Assembly (NCBI GenBank): GCA_023248855.1
Contig: JAHFDS010000027.1
Location: forward strand, 1 to 35,080
Source of the DNA: Myxococcales bacterium
GTDB taxonomy: Bacteria; Myxococcota_A; Polyangia; JAHFDS01
DNA: 35,080 bases
Direction: 5' to 3'
Below, piece by piece: positions 6,368 to 16,440 of this stretch. How positions within the stretch are numbered: the stretch's first letter is position 1; every line of letters begins with the position of its first letter. The position numbers and the translations under genes are program-made. The notes under the pieces were generated by a model. That model was not told the origin of the DNA and did not search any database. It saw only the letters and a program-made list of their open reading frames with translations.

Positions 6368-7837
6368 GTGAAGCTGAGCCTTTCGAATCACGCCCTGGCA
6401 TCGCACAAGACCGATCTGCTCGGCGTCCTCGTACACGAGGGCGACTGGTCGAAAGCCTTGCGCGCGCTCGACGGGGCACTCGATGGCCTACTCTCGGAGA
6501 TCGCTCGGCAGGAGCGGTTCACCGGCAAGGCCGGAACCGTGCTTGCGCTGCACACGTTGGGTCGGATCCCCGCGCGCCGCATCCTGCTCGTCGGGGGCGG
6601 CCTGAAGGCAGGCTACCCTACATCCGATCTGCGCCACTTCGCCGCGATCTGCCTGCGCAGTGCGGTCGCGAGCGGCTGCAAGCGTGTGGCGCTGCACGCG
6701 GACGGTGCCGACGCCACCGATGCGGTACAGCGGCTGGTCGAGGGAGCCCACCTCGGCCGCTACCGCTTCGATCGATACCTCTCCGAGGACAAGCGGCAGC
6801 GCGATCAACTGACGGAGATCGTCGTCCTCTCCGCGAGCGGCAAACCGATCGCAAAGCATGCGATGGACGCCGGGACCGCGATCGCCGAGGCCATTGCCCT
6901 GGCGCGCGATCTCGTCAACCTCCCCGCGAGCGACCTGACACCCAAAGCCCTGGCGGATCGCGCTCGGACGCTCGCACGGGCCCGCGGCCTCGGCTGCAAG
7001 GTGTTCGGCGAGAGGGAGTGCGCGAAGCTCGGCATGGGGATGTTCCTCGCGGTGGCGCGCGGAAGCACGGCGGAGCCGCAGTTCGTGCACCTGCACTACA
7101 AGCCGAAGGGCAAGGCGCGGAGACGCGTCGCGCTCGTGGGCAAGGGCGTGACGTTCGACTCCGGTGGGCTCTCTCTAAAGCCCTCGAATGCGATGGAGGA
7201 CATGAAGATCGACATGTCCGGCGCCGCTGCCGTGATCGCCGCCATGGGAGCGATCGCTGCGCTCGAGCTCCCGGTGGAGGTGCACGGTCTCGCGGCGTGC
7301 GCCGAGAACATGCCCTCGGGCGCCGCCTACAAGCTGGGCGACGTGCTGCGCTCGATGGCAGGCAAGACGGTCGAGATCAACAACACCGACGCGGAGGGCC
7401 GCCTCACGCTGGGCGATGCGATCACCTACGCCAAGAGCCTCGGGGTCGATGAGATCTTCGACTTCGCGACGCTGACGGGCGCCTGCTTGGTGGCGCTCGG
7501 CCCCCACATCGCGGGGGTCATGTCGAACCACGAGCCGCTGGCAACGGCATGGCTCGACGCCGCGCGTCGAGCCGGAGAAGAGATGTGGCGCCTGCCCTTG
7601 CCGCCCCGGCTGATGGAGCAGCTCAAGAGTGCGGTCGCGGACCTGAGGAACACCGGCGAGCGGTACGGCGGCGCACTGACCGCGGGCTTGTTCTTGCGCG
7701 AGTTCGTCGGGGAGACGCCGTGGGTGCACGTCGATCTCGCCGGCCCCGCGGCATCGGATAAGGATTTCGGTCACTTGACCAAGGGCGGCACCGGCTTCGG
7801 CGTGGCCACCATGGTGGAGTACCTGTCAGCAATTTGA
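6368..7837 (+). CDS. pepA: Leucyl aminopeptidase (M17 cytosolic aminopeptidase)
   Basis: 489 residues from GTG 6368, preceded by GAGG eight bases upstream. This di-metal exopeptidase removes N-terminal residues from peptides in the cytoplasm. The C-terminal catalytic domain carries the family signatures: VGKGVTFDSGG (257-267, with the Lys and Asp metal ligands), KIDMSGAAAV (280-289), and NNTDAEGRLTLGDA (338-351, the M17 signature with Asp and Glu ligands). The N-terminal about 170 residues form the less conserved macro-like domain. Length is typical of PepA. E. coli PepA also binds DNA in Xer recombination and transcription control, but nothing here shows that function. It precedes carD on the same strand, but carD has its own promoter. 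Confidence 0.95.
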   Translation: MKLSLSNHALASHKTDLLGVLVHEGDWSKALRALDGALDGLLSEIARQERFTGKAGTVLALHTLGRIPARRILLVGGGLKAGYPTSDLRHFAAICLRSAVASGCKRVALHADGADATDAVQRLVEGAHLGRYRFDRYLSEDKRQRDQLTEIVVLSASGKPIAKHAMDAGTAIAEAIALARDLVNLPASDLTPKALADRARTLARARGLGCKVFGERECAKLGMGMFLAVARGSTAEPQFVHLHYKPKGKARRRVALVGKGVTFDSGGLSLKPSNAMEDMKIDMSGAAAVIAAMGAIAALELPVEVHGLAACAENMPSGAAYKLGDVLRSMAGKTVEINNTDAEGRLTLGDAITYAKSLGVDEIFDFATLTGACLVALGPHIAGVMSNHEPLATAWLDAARRAGEEMWRLPLPPRLMEQLKSAVADLRNTGERYGGALTAGLFLREFVGETPWVHVDLAGPAASDKDFGHLTKGGTGFGVATMVEYLSAI

Positions 7838-7865
7838 GGCACTCGCGGTCGGCCGATCGGCCTGG

Positions 7866-7894
7866 TTGACAATGTACGCTCGGAGAGCTAAAAT
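7866..7894 (+). promoter_or_regulatory. Near-consensus sigma-70 promoter of carD
   Basis: TTGACA at 7866-7871 and TAAAAT at 7889-7894 are separated by exactly 17 bp. Transcription should start about 7901, giving a leader of about 54 nt before the carD ATG at 7955. It is the best match to a housekeeping promoter in the window, which suggests strong, constitutive expression of the regulator. Confidence 0.9.
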
Positions 7895-7954
7895 CATAGT
7901 CTTTTCGAGAACATGCTCCGCGACCACGAAGTGGGTTCTGGAGGGAGTGAGCGC

Positions 7955-8461
7955 ATGCAGACGACGGATTTCCGAATCGGTGACAAGGCGGTCTACCCCG
8001 CGCATGGGGTGGCCGAGGTCGTCGCCATCGAACAGCGCGAGATCTCCGGCAACAAGCAGAAGTTCTACATCCTCAAGATCCTCGACACGGGCATGAAGAT
8101 CATGGTGCCGACGTCGAACGTCCAGGCGGTCGGACTGCGTGGCGTCATCCGCAAGGACGAGGTCAAGGAGGTCTACCAGATCCTGAAAAGCCGTGGGGTG
8201 TCCGTCGATGGACAGACCTGGAATCGGCGTTATCGGGAATACATGGAGAAGATCAAGACCGGCAGCGTATACGAGATCGCTGAGGTGCTGCGCGATCTCT
8301 CCCTGCTGCGCTCGGACAAGGATCTCTCGTTCGGTGAGCGCAAGATGCTCGACACCGCACGCACGCTGCTCGTCAAGGAGCTCGCGGTCGCGCGCTCCAA
8401 GAAGGAGAGCGAGATCGAGCGCGAGATCGAGCAGATTTTCGGTTCCGCCGCCGCGGCCTGA
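7955..8461 (+). CDS. carD: CarD/CdnL-family RNA polymerase-binding transcription factor
   Basis: 168 residues from ATG 7955, preceded by GAGGGAG; an in-frame start at 7913 would add 14 residues unlike the family. CarD/CdnL proteins bind the RNA polymerase beta subunit through an N-terminal Tudor-like domain (FRIGDKAVYPAHGVAEVVAI) and stabilise open complexes, mainly at rRNA promoters, through a helical C-terminal domain with a conserved tryptophan (QTWNRRYREYMEKIKTG). The length equals that of the compact CdnL class rather than the longer M. xanthus CarD with its AT-hook tail. The charged end (SKKESEIEREIEQIFG) is typical. Downstream lies about 1 kb without intact genes. Confidence 0.93.
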   Translation: MQTTDFRIGDKAVYPAHGVAEVVAIEQREISGNKQKFYILKILDTGMKIMVPTSNVQAVGLRGVIRKDEVKEVYQILKSRGVSVDGQTWNRRYREYMEKIKTGSVYEIAEVLRDLSLLRSDKDLSFGERKMLDTARTLLVKELAVARSKKESEIEREIEQIFGSAAAA

Positions 8462-8505
8462 CGCAGCTCTTCCGGCCGCGCGCCGATACCCGGGGCCCCC
8501 ACAGC

Positions 8506-8714
8506 ACTGCAGCGCTCCTTTCCCAACTCGAACGACGCAAGCACGCCCTCGACCTTGTGGTCGAGCGGATGCGGGTGTTGCACGAGCCGGCCGCGCGCCA
8601 GCTCGATGGCGCCTCGAGCGATCGCGCGCGATGGTGCGCGCGGAGGTGGAGCGCTGGCTGGCCCGTCCGGCGGACGCGCAGTCTCAGACGCGACCAACGG
8701 GCGGGCGGGCGTAG
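8506..8714 (+). pseudogene. Possible frameshifted small gene downstream of carD
   Basis: A protein-like stretch STAALLSQLERRKHALDLVV continues as ERMRVLHEPAARQLDGASSD to about 8630; in another frame VRAEVERWLARPADAQSQ then runs to the stop TAG at 8712-8714. Joined, they would read as one helical protein broken by one frameshift. No start codon is visible for the first part. This is inference from amino-acid texture only; the family is not recognised and it may not be coding. Confidence 0.3.
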
Positions 8715-8839
8715 GAGGATTCCAATGATCCACGTGAATCACGACCGAGCCATTTTTCGCCAGCCTGGACCCGGGCCTGGGCATTCCCCAAGACGGCAAC
8801 GGGTCGCCACCACGGCGCCCCCGCGACGCCGATGCTGGC

Positions 8840-9042
8840 AATCTCGCACATTGAATCCCAGAATCCGCCCCCTTGGCCGCGGCCTCCGCGTGCTGCTTCG
8901 CCTCGATCTGGCGCGTGTGCTCCTTCGAGCGCTCCTCGTTCGCCTGCCTCGATCGCCGACCAGCGTCGGCGACCGTGGCATCCGCCGAGCGCTGCTCGAG
9001 GCAGGCCAATGAGAAATAGTCCGCACCTCCGGCGATGCGCAT
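8840..9042 (-). pseudogene. Decayed gene: charged helical protein fragment with a frameshift
   Basis: From ATG 9042 the frame reads MRIAGGADYFSLACLEQRSA, followed by a hydrophilic helical region (RQANEERSKEHTRQIEAKQH). Near 8870 a shift of frame gives the more protein-like GGFWDSMCEIASIGVAGA, after which neither frame looks coding. It starts three bases after the stop of the other decayed gene and in the same frame, as in a former operon. No family is recognised. A sequencing error could give the same picture. Confidence 0.4.
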
Positions 9043-9045
9043 CGG

Positions 9046-9388
9046 CTAGGCTCCGTTCCGGATGATCGCGTCGGCGGACTCGTGCCACGCCTTGGACCGC
9101 GGGTGGACAGCGCGCTTACGCACTCGTCCAGCTTCTGGTAGCTCCGCATGAGTAGCTGCATCGCCTCTGATCGTCGATCGTCATGCTGTCGAGGCGGCTC
9201 TGGGCCGAGTCGAGCAGGCCATCCATCTCGTGCTCGTTCCACCTGCCGTCCTTGTTGACGTCCTCGGTCCAGACACCGAACTTGGTGCCAAGGCCAGCGA
9301 GGCGCGCGCGGGTGATCCCAGGGGACTCGAGAAGAACGCGGGCGAACGCCGGCGGGAGCGAGTCCAGCCACGGGCTGCCGCGGAGCAT
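9046..9388 (-). pseudogene. Decayed gene: EF-hand-like protein with two frameshifts
   Basis: From ATG 9388 the frame reads MLRGSPWLDSLPPAFARVLL and includes DVNKDGRWNEHE, an EF-hand-like calcium loop (Asp, Asn, Asp, Gly and Glu at the usual spacing). After about residue 70 the sensible continuation changes frame twice: EAMQLLMRSYQKLDECVSAL (about 9172-9110), then SKAWHESADAIIRNGA and stop TAG (9098-9046). All parts are on one strand and in order, so this was most likely one gene of about 115 codons. The end of gyrB (9527) lies about 140 bp away with nothing recognisable between. The family is not identified. Confidence 0.5.
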
Positions 9389-9526
9389 GACGTGCGGAGC
9401 CAGGTGCTGCGCGGCTAGGTGTGTCGTTTGCTGGCGCTGCGCACGCGAGGGCGCACGCAGGGCGTCCGACGATTCTTTCCACAGCCTGATGGCGCGGTCA
9501 ACCTTCTGGCGAGCGACACTCTCGCG

Positions 9527-12046
<2,520 letters not shown>

Positions 12047-12096
12047 CTACCGGACATCACAGGCAGAACGGGCGGGCGATGGACCTTGTACGAGTA

Positions 12097-13197
12097 TCAC
12101 GCCACCCCCTTGCCCGCAACAAAAACCGACCGCGTGACGGCGCCGGCAACCACCTGAAAACTCGCTGGTTTTTCGGGGAGCTCGAGGTGCTCTGGACGTG
12201 TGGTGGTCACGAGCGTCTGGCACCCCACGTCACGCACGTGCTCGAAGAGCTGTCGGCTTCGCTTCTTGTCGAGCTCCGAGGACACGTCGTCGAGGAGCAG
12301 CACGGGGGCATCCCCAAGGCGGGCGCTCAGGCGCCGGATCTCGGCGATCTTCAGCGCCAGCACGAGGGCGCGAGCCTGCCCCTGGGAGGCGAACTGCGAG
12401 GCGATCCGACCTCCGAGCGTGATCTCGAGATCATCGGTATGTGGACCCTCCGAGGTCAACCGACGGGCGAGGTCACGGGCGCGAGAAGCCGACAGGGCCA
12501 GCAGGAGCTCCTCGCGCGTGGCCGCGGAGTGACGGTAAGCCAGCGCCAGATCGGCGCCGACGGCGAGATCTCGCCACGCGCTGGTCGCGTGCGGGACGAG
12601 CTCCTCGAGGGTGCGCGTGCGACCCTCGATCAGAGTCGAGCCGAGCGCGGCAAGGCGTTCATCGTAGACGGCGAGCAGGGCCTCGCCGTCGTGAGGTCGA
12701 TCGCGCAGGACCGCATTCCGGCTCCGCAGCGTACGCTGGTAGTCGACCAGGACCGTCAGGTGGGGCGGGCAGAGCGCGAATGTCGCACGATCGAGCAGCT
12801 GCCGGCGCAAGGACGGGCTGCCACGCACGAGCGAGAGGTGCTCGGGCGCGAACAGGACGACCGACAGCGCACCAAACCAGGCCTGTGCGGACCGGGCCAG
12901 CTTGCCGTCCACACGCGCCTGCCGTCCGCCAGTGCGCAGCAACACCTCGAGGCGAGCGCGTAGGCCCCCTCGCTCCGCGATGCCCTCGAGCCGTGCCTCG
13001 CTCGCGCCGTGGGCGACCAGCTCCTCCGTACGAGACGCCCGGAAGGAGCGCAGCGTGCCGAGAACGTAAATGGCTTCGAGCAGGTTCGTCTTGCCCTGGC
13101 CGTTCTCGCCGTGCAGAACGGTGACCCCAGGATCGAGCGCGAGCGCGACGCTCCTCAGGTTACGAAAGTGAGAGCCAGTCAGATGCTGGAGTCGCAG
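12097..13197 (-). CDS. recF: RecF, DNA gap-repair ATPase, apparently starting at CTG
   Basis: 366 residues if started at CTG 13197. RecF is an SMC-like ATPase that works with RecO and RecR to load RecA at single-strand gaps. The N-terminus reads as MRLQHLTGSHFRNLRSVAL, then Walker A HGENGQGKTNLLEAIY (29-44). Later come the ABC signature-like SQGQARALVLALKIAE and Walker B APVLLLDDVSSELD. Between the in-frame stop upstream and Walker A there is no ATG, GTG or TTG, and the first ATG/GTG/TTG further in would remove the P-loop. The CTG has a GAGG six bases upstream and gives a normal N-terminus and normal length. It follows dnaN by 19 bp. Confidence 0.9.
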   Translation of the reverse strand: MRLQHLTGSHFRNLRSVALALDPGVTVLHGENGQGKTNLLEAIYVLGTLRSFRASRTEELVAHGASEARLEGIAERGGLRARLEVLLRTGGRQARVDGKLARSAQAWFGALSVVLFAPEHLSLVRGSPSLRRQLLDRATFALCPPHLTVLVDYQRTLRSRNAVLRDRPHDGEALLAVYDERLAALGSTLIEGRTRTLEELVPHATSAWRDLAVGADLALAYRHSAATREELLLALSASRARDLARRLTSEGPHTDDLEITLGGRIASQFASQGQARALVLALKIAEIRRLSARLGDAPVLLLDDVSSELDKKRSRQLFEHVRDVGCQTLVTTTRPEHLELPEKPASFQVVAGAVTRSVFVAGKGVA

Positions 13198-13207
13198 GGA
13201 CCGCCTC
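13195..13207 (-). promoter_or_regulatory. Ribosome binding site and CTG start of recF
   Basis: On the minus strand GAGG (13207-13204), six bases, then CTG (13197-13195). This is the only start signal that keeps the complete ATP-binding domain of RecF; it lies in the 19-bp gap after the dnaN stop (13219-13217). A sequencing error turning ATG or GTG into CTG is possible. Confidence 0.7.
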
Positions 13208-13216
13208 GGTCTGGCC

Positions 13217-14329
13217 TCAGGTCCTCATCGGCATGATGACGCCGAGGTAGCTGCCGTCGGTCCGCTCGATCTTTCCGCGCAGGATGCAGGGATCGAGCTC
13301 CCCTCCGAGGGACATCTCGATCTCCGGATCACCCATGCGGATCAGCAGCTCCGTCAAGTAGCGGGCGTTGAAGCTGATCGTCACGGCCTTGCCCTGAAAA
13401 TCCACGGCGATCTCCTCCCTGGCCTCGCCGAGGTCCGGGTTGTCGCTCACCAGCTCCAGGGCTTCGCCATCGAACCGAAGGCGCACGCCGGAGGTCTTTT
13501 CGGACGCCAGAATGGCCACACGCTGGAGCGCCTCGACCAGCTTGGCGCGGTCCACGATGGCTCGGCGCTCGCTCGACTTCGGGATCACGAGCTGGTAGGG
13601 CGGGAACTGCGCCTCGACCAGCTTCGCGGACAGCACCGCGCTACCGACGCGAACGAAGGCGTACGGCCGGAAAATGGCGAGCTCGCACTCTCCGGACGCT
13701 GCGTCGAGTGCCCTGGCGATCTCGGCGAGGCCCTTACGCGGCAGGATGACGCTCCCCTCGAGCTTCGGGAAACCTGGCAGCCTGCGCTCGATCTTCGAGA
13801 GTCGGTGACCGTCGGTAGAGACCATGCGCAGGATCTCGCCATCGCTCTCGAGCAGCACGCCGTTGAGGTGGTAACGCGTCTCGTCCGAGGACACGGAAAA
13901 GATGGTCTTGGCGATCATCTCCGAGAAGGCTTCCACCGGGATCTTGGCGAAAGGGACCTCCCGATGATTGGGGAGCTTCGGAAAGTCGCGATCTGCCAAG
14001 CCCACCAGCTTGTACTGGGCCTTGCCGCTGCGAAGCTCAGCCCACTGGTTCTCGGTGCGGCGTATCCGGAGCTCGTCTTCCGGTGCGCTCCGCACGATGT
14101 CGAACAGGTGCCTGGCCCCGAGGGTCAGGCCGCCCTGAGACTCCACCTTCGCCTTGAGCTCAGCGGTCACGGCAACCGTGAGATCCGTGGCGGCGACGAT
14201 CAACGTGCCATCGCCTTCTGTTCGAAGGAGCACGTTGGCCAGGATGGGCAGCGTGCTCTTCCGGTCGGCGATGCCGTGTGCCAGACCGAGGCCGCTCAGG
14301 AACTCGGTCTTCGAGATACGGAATTCCAT
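13217..14329 (-). CDS. dnaN: DNA polymerase III beta subunit (sliding clamp)
   Basis: 370 residues from ATG 14329 with GGAGGGG just upstream. The clamp is a ring dimer of three-domain subunits that tethers polymerase and many repair proteins to DNA. The family is shown by the start MEFRISKTEFLSGLGLAHGI and by LPILANVLLRTEGDG in domain 1, by the mid-protein RHLFDIVRSAPEDELRI and YHLNGVLLESDGEILRMVSTDGHRL, and by the C-terminal GVIMPMRT, the conserved end forming part of the protein-binding cleft. Length is typical. It lies between the probable oriC and recF. Confidence 0.97.
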   Translation of the reverse strand: MEFRISKTEFLSGLGLAHGIADRKSTLPILANVLLRTEGDGTLIVAATDLTVAVTAELKAKVESQGGLTLGARHLFDIVRSAPEDELRIRRTENQWAELRSGKAQYKLVGLADRDFPKLPNHREVPFAKIPVEAFSEMIAKTIFSVSSDETRYHLNGVLLESDGEILRMVSTDGHRLSKIERRLPGFPKLEGSVILPRKGLAEIARALDAASGECELAIFRPYAFVRVGSAVLSAKLVEAQFPPYQLVIPKSSERRAIVDRAKLVEALQRVAILASEKTSGVRLRFDGEALELVSDNPDLGEAREEIAVDFQGKAVTISFNARYLTELLIRMGDPEIEMSLGGELDPCILRGKIERTDGSYLGVIMPMRT

Positions 14330-14344
14330 GGACCCCTCCGTGGC

Positions 14345-14652
14345 GAAGGCAGTCTAGCGGGTAGCCGGGAGAAGAGAAGAGAAGAGATATCTATACAGAT
14401 AAGATCTTCTTCGTCTTCTTGCTGTGAATCCGTGGACGACGAGGTTAAGGATTTGTTTTCGTTGTTGTAATGCTGTGCACAAAGATAGAGGTCGAGTGTG
14501 GGAGAGGGTGTGTAGCGGGTCGCCGCTGGATATCCACACCGAGTCCGGGCGCCAGATCGCAGGCTTTCACACATGGTTGTACACAGGGGAGAAAGGACAC
14601 ACGGAGGCCTACCCGCCGACCGAGCAGGGGATGGGCGACACGTCTCTTGGGG
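14345..14652. other. oriC: Probable replication origin (oriC) between dnaA and dnaN
   Basis: The gap between dnaN and dnaA holds no gene. Several 9-mers are within one mismatch of the DnaA-box consensus TTWTNCACA: TGTGCACAA at 14474-14482 (either strand), ATATCCACA at 14530-14538, TTTCACACA at 14565-14573 and TTGTACACA at 14577-14585. Next to them (about 14370-14470) is an AT-rich stretch with GAAGA repeats (14371-14386) and TATCTATACAGATAAG, a candidate unwinding element. No perfect TTATCCACA was seen. Clustered boxes, the AT-rich neighbour and the dnaA/dnaN location together make this the best oriC candidate; the dnaA upstream region could be a second part, as in bipartite origins. Confidence 0.72.
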
Positions 14653-16011
14653 TCAGACTTCTTGGATGCGGCGCTCGATGGCCTCGAGCTCGTGGCGGAG
14701 GACACGATTTGAGTCGACCTGGCTGGCGATCTTGTCACGCGACGCGAGCACGGTCGTGTGGTGCTTGCCTCCGACGCCGCGGCCGATCTCAGGAAGACTG
14801 CACCCGGTGAGCTTGCAGCAAAGGTACATGGCGATGGCTCGTGGCTTGGTGATCTGGGCATGGCGTCGGGGGCTCTTGAGGTCGGGCACCTTGCAGCCGT
14901 AGTACTCGGAGACGTGTCTGAGCACAGCCTCGATGGAGATGCGCTCGGTTTGACGGACGGTGATCTCGCGCAGACGGGACTCCGCGAGCTCGCGGGTGAT
15001 CGGGCGATCGTCTACCGAGGAGACCATCGCAAGTCGGATCAGCGCACTCTCCATCTCCCGCACGCTGCGCCTGAACGTGGCCGCCAGGAGTTGCAGCACC
15101 TCGTCTGGGAGCGTGATGCTCTCTAGCTCGGCCTTTCGCTTCAGAATGGCCACTCGCGTCTCGAAGTCCGGCAAGCCGACGTCGGCCTGCAGGCCCCACG
15201 AGAAGCGGGAGCGCAGTCGCTCGGGGATGTCGGGGATCTCCGAAGGTGGGCGATCGGAGGTCAGGACGATCTGCTTGTGACCCTCGAACAGGGCGTTGAA
15301 GGTCCAGAAGAACTCGTTCTGCATGCCCTCCTTGCCCGCGAGGATCTGGATGTCGTCGACCAGGAGGATGTCGGGCTCCTCGCGATACCGGCGGCGAAAT
15401 ACCTCCTCAGAGCGAGAGCGCAGGCTCGTGATGTAGTCGTTGAGGAAGCGCTCGCAGGAGATGAAGCAGATGCGGAAGCTCGGCCTTCGCAGGCGAAGCT
15501 CGTTGCAGATCGCGTGCAGCAGGTGGGTCTTGCCGAGGCCGCTCTCCCCATAGATGAGGACCGGGTTGAATCTCTCGGCGGGGCACTCGGCGACGCGTCG
15601 GGCGGCGGTGAAGGCCAGGCTGTTCGAAGGCCCGGGCACGAACGTGTCGAACACGTAGCGCGGGTTGAGCACGCAACCGAGCGGTGCCAGCTCGTCGAGG
15701 GCGCTGCTCGGCTGTGTGTGGGTGGTGGTTGGTGCGCTGACGTGTGCGCTGGCATCACCAGGGAGGTGGCGCGTGCCATCCACCTCGAACACCACATCGT
15801 AGTCCTGATTCGTGGCTGCGCGCATCTTGTCGCGCAGCTGTGAGAGAAAGTGGTCCTCGAGCCAGTCCTTGTGGAACCGGCTCGGCACGCGCACCACGAG
15901 CCGCGTTCCTTCTTCGCGGAGTAGCTCGGCCGGGCGGATCCAGGCATCGAACGTATGCGGACTGAGGTCGCGCTCCAGTGAGCGGACCGCAGACTGCCAA
16001 ACGCCAGTCAT
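14653..16011 (-). CDS. dnaA: Chromosomal replication initiator protein DnaA
   Basis: 452 residues from ATG 16011 (MTGVWQSAVRSLERDLSPHT); an upstream in-frame start at 16062 would read through the leader hairpin. DnaA binds oriC and opens the duplex. Domain I covers about 1-80, a short linker to 110, then the AAA+ domain: Walker A GESGLGKT (155-162), Walker B DILLVDD (214-220), arginine-finger region IPERLRSRFSWGL. Domain IV begins about 355 with HAQITKPRAIAMYLCCKLTG and carries the DnaA-box recognition motif as GGKHHTTV (414-421), where most DnaA proteins have GGRDHTTV. Thus the conserved Asp is His here. It is expressed from the promoter at 16116-16145. Confidence 0.97.
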   Translation of the reverse strand: MTGVWQSAVRSLERDLSPHTFDAWIRPAELLREEGTRLVVRVPSRFHKDWLEDHFLSQLRDKMRAATNQDYDVVFEVDGTRHLPGDASAHVSAPTTTHTQPSSALDELAPLGCVLNPRYVFDTFVPGPSNSLAFTAARRVAECPAERFNPVLIYGESGLGKTHLLHAICNELRLRRPSFRICFISCERFLNDYITSLRSRSEEVFRRRYREEPDILLVDDIQILAGKEGMQNEFFWTFNALFEGHKQIVLTSDRPPSEIPDIPERLRSRFSWGLQADVGLPDFETRVAILKRKAELESITLPDEVLQLLAATFRRSVREMESALIRLAMVSSVDDRPITRELAESRLREITVRQTERISIEAVLRHVSEYYGCKVPDLKSPRRHAQITKPRAIAMYLCCKLTGCSLPEIGRGVGGKHHTTVLASRDKIASQVDSNRVLRHELEAIERRIQEV

Positions 16012-16029
16012 GAGCGAAGTCGTCTCCCC

Positions 16030-16053
16030 CCAGGGGTGCAGGCACACCCCTGG
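16030..16053 (-). promoter_or_regulatory. Hairpin in the dnaA mRNA leader
   Basis: CCAGGGGTG (16030-16038) and CACCCCTGG (16045-16053) form a perfect 9-bp stem with a 6-nt loop. On the dnaA transcript it ends immediately before GGGGAG, the only purine-rich candidate ribosome binding element, about 18 bases upstream of the ATG at 16011. The structure could influence initiation of dnaA translation; this role is inferred. Confidence 0.5.
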
Positions 16054-16090
16054 CCATCCCAACTGCGCTGTTAAAGAAAACCGTCCCCAG

Positions 16091-16108
16091 CGTCACGCCG
16101 TCGTGACG
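16091..16108. promoter_or_regulatory. Inverted repeat at the dnaA transcription start (candidate operator)
   Basis: CGTCACG (16091-16097), CCGT, CGTGACG (16102-16108) is a perfect 7-bp dyad. It lies 8 bp downstream of the -10 element of the proposed dnaA promoter, over the expected start site, where a repressor would block transcription. It does not match the DnaA box. The binding protein is unknown. Confidence 0.45.
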
Positions 16109-16115
16109 TACAGGT

Positions 16116-16145
16116 TCGATAGCAAACCGTGAGAAAGCTTGGCAA
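16116..16145 (-). promoter_or_regulatory. Candidate promoter of dnaA
   Basis: On the minus strand TTGCCA (16145-16140) is a 5-of-6 -35 hexamer, followed after 18 bp by TATCGA (16121-16116), a 4-of-6 -10 with an upstream TGC that fits the extended -10 form. The start would fall near 16109, leaving a leader of about 100 nt containing a dyad and a hairpin. Confidence 0.55.
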
Positions 16146-16440
16146 GGGCCTTCGGATCCGGGACCACGAACCGGTGTGGATCCGCGAGCATTTCACGGGT
16201 GGGAGGTGAAGTGGGGTCGGAAGGGGGGCCGCGAGGCCTAGGAGTCGAATCTAACAACATGTTGAAATGGTGGAACAAAACAGGATCGCCCGGGGGACGG
16301 GAGGATCTCCGACGGAGCATAGCGGAGCGCACGCGGAAGGCGCTCTGCCACAAGGCTCAGCGCATTTCATCCGGGGATCCGAATGGCTCCCGGCACACGG
16401 ATCCGCGGCGTTCCGATAAGGACCAAGGGGCGATCGCGCC
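16146..16440. other. Non-coding divergent region between dnaA and rpmH with clustered GGATC
   Basis: No gene is seen. GGATCC occurs at 16154-16159, 16178-16183, 16375-16380 and 16399-16404, with two further GGATC near 16288 and 16303 and a GATC near 16431. CAACATGTTG (16255-16264) is a perfect 10-bp palindrome. A weak DnaA-box-like TGTGGATCC (two mismatches) lies at 16175-16183. The region may belong to the origin or to dnaA control, but no single element is decisive. Confidence 0.4.

Noticed and set aside
8726-8741. parS-like TGATCCACGTGAATCA
   Set aside because: Three mismatches to the 16-bp parS consensus; too many to call, though it lies in non-coding DNA near the origin.
14371-14390. 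GAAGA repeats as a DnaA-trio element
   Set aside because: The repeats do not follow the three-base DnaA-trio pattern in a convincing register next to a DnaA box; listed only as part of the candidate unwinding region.
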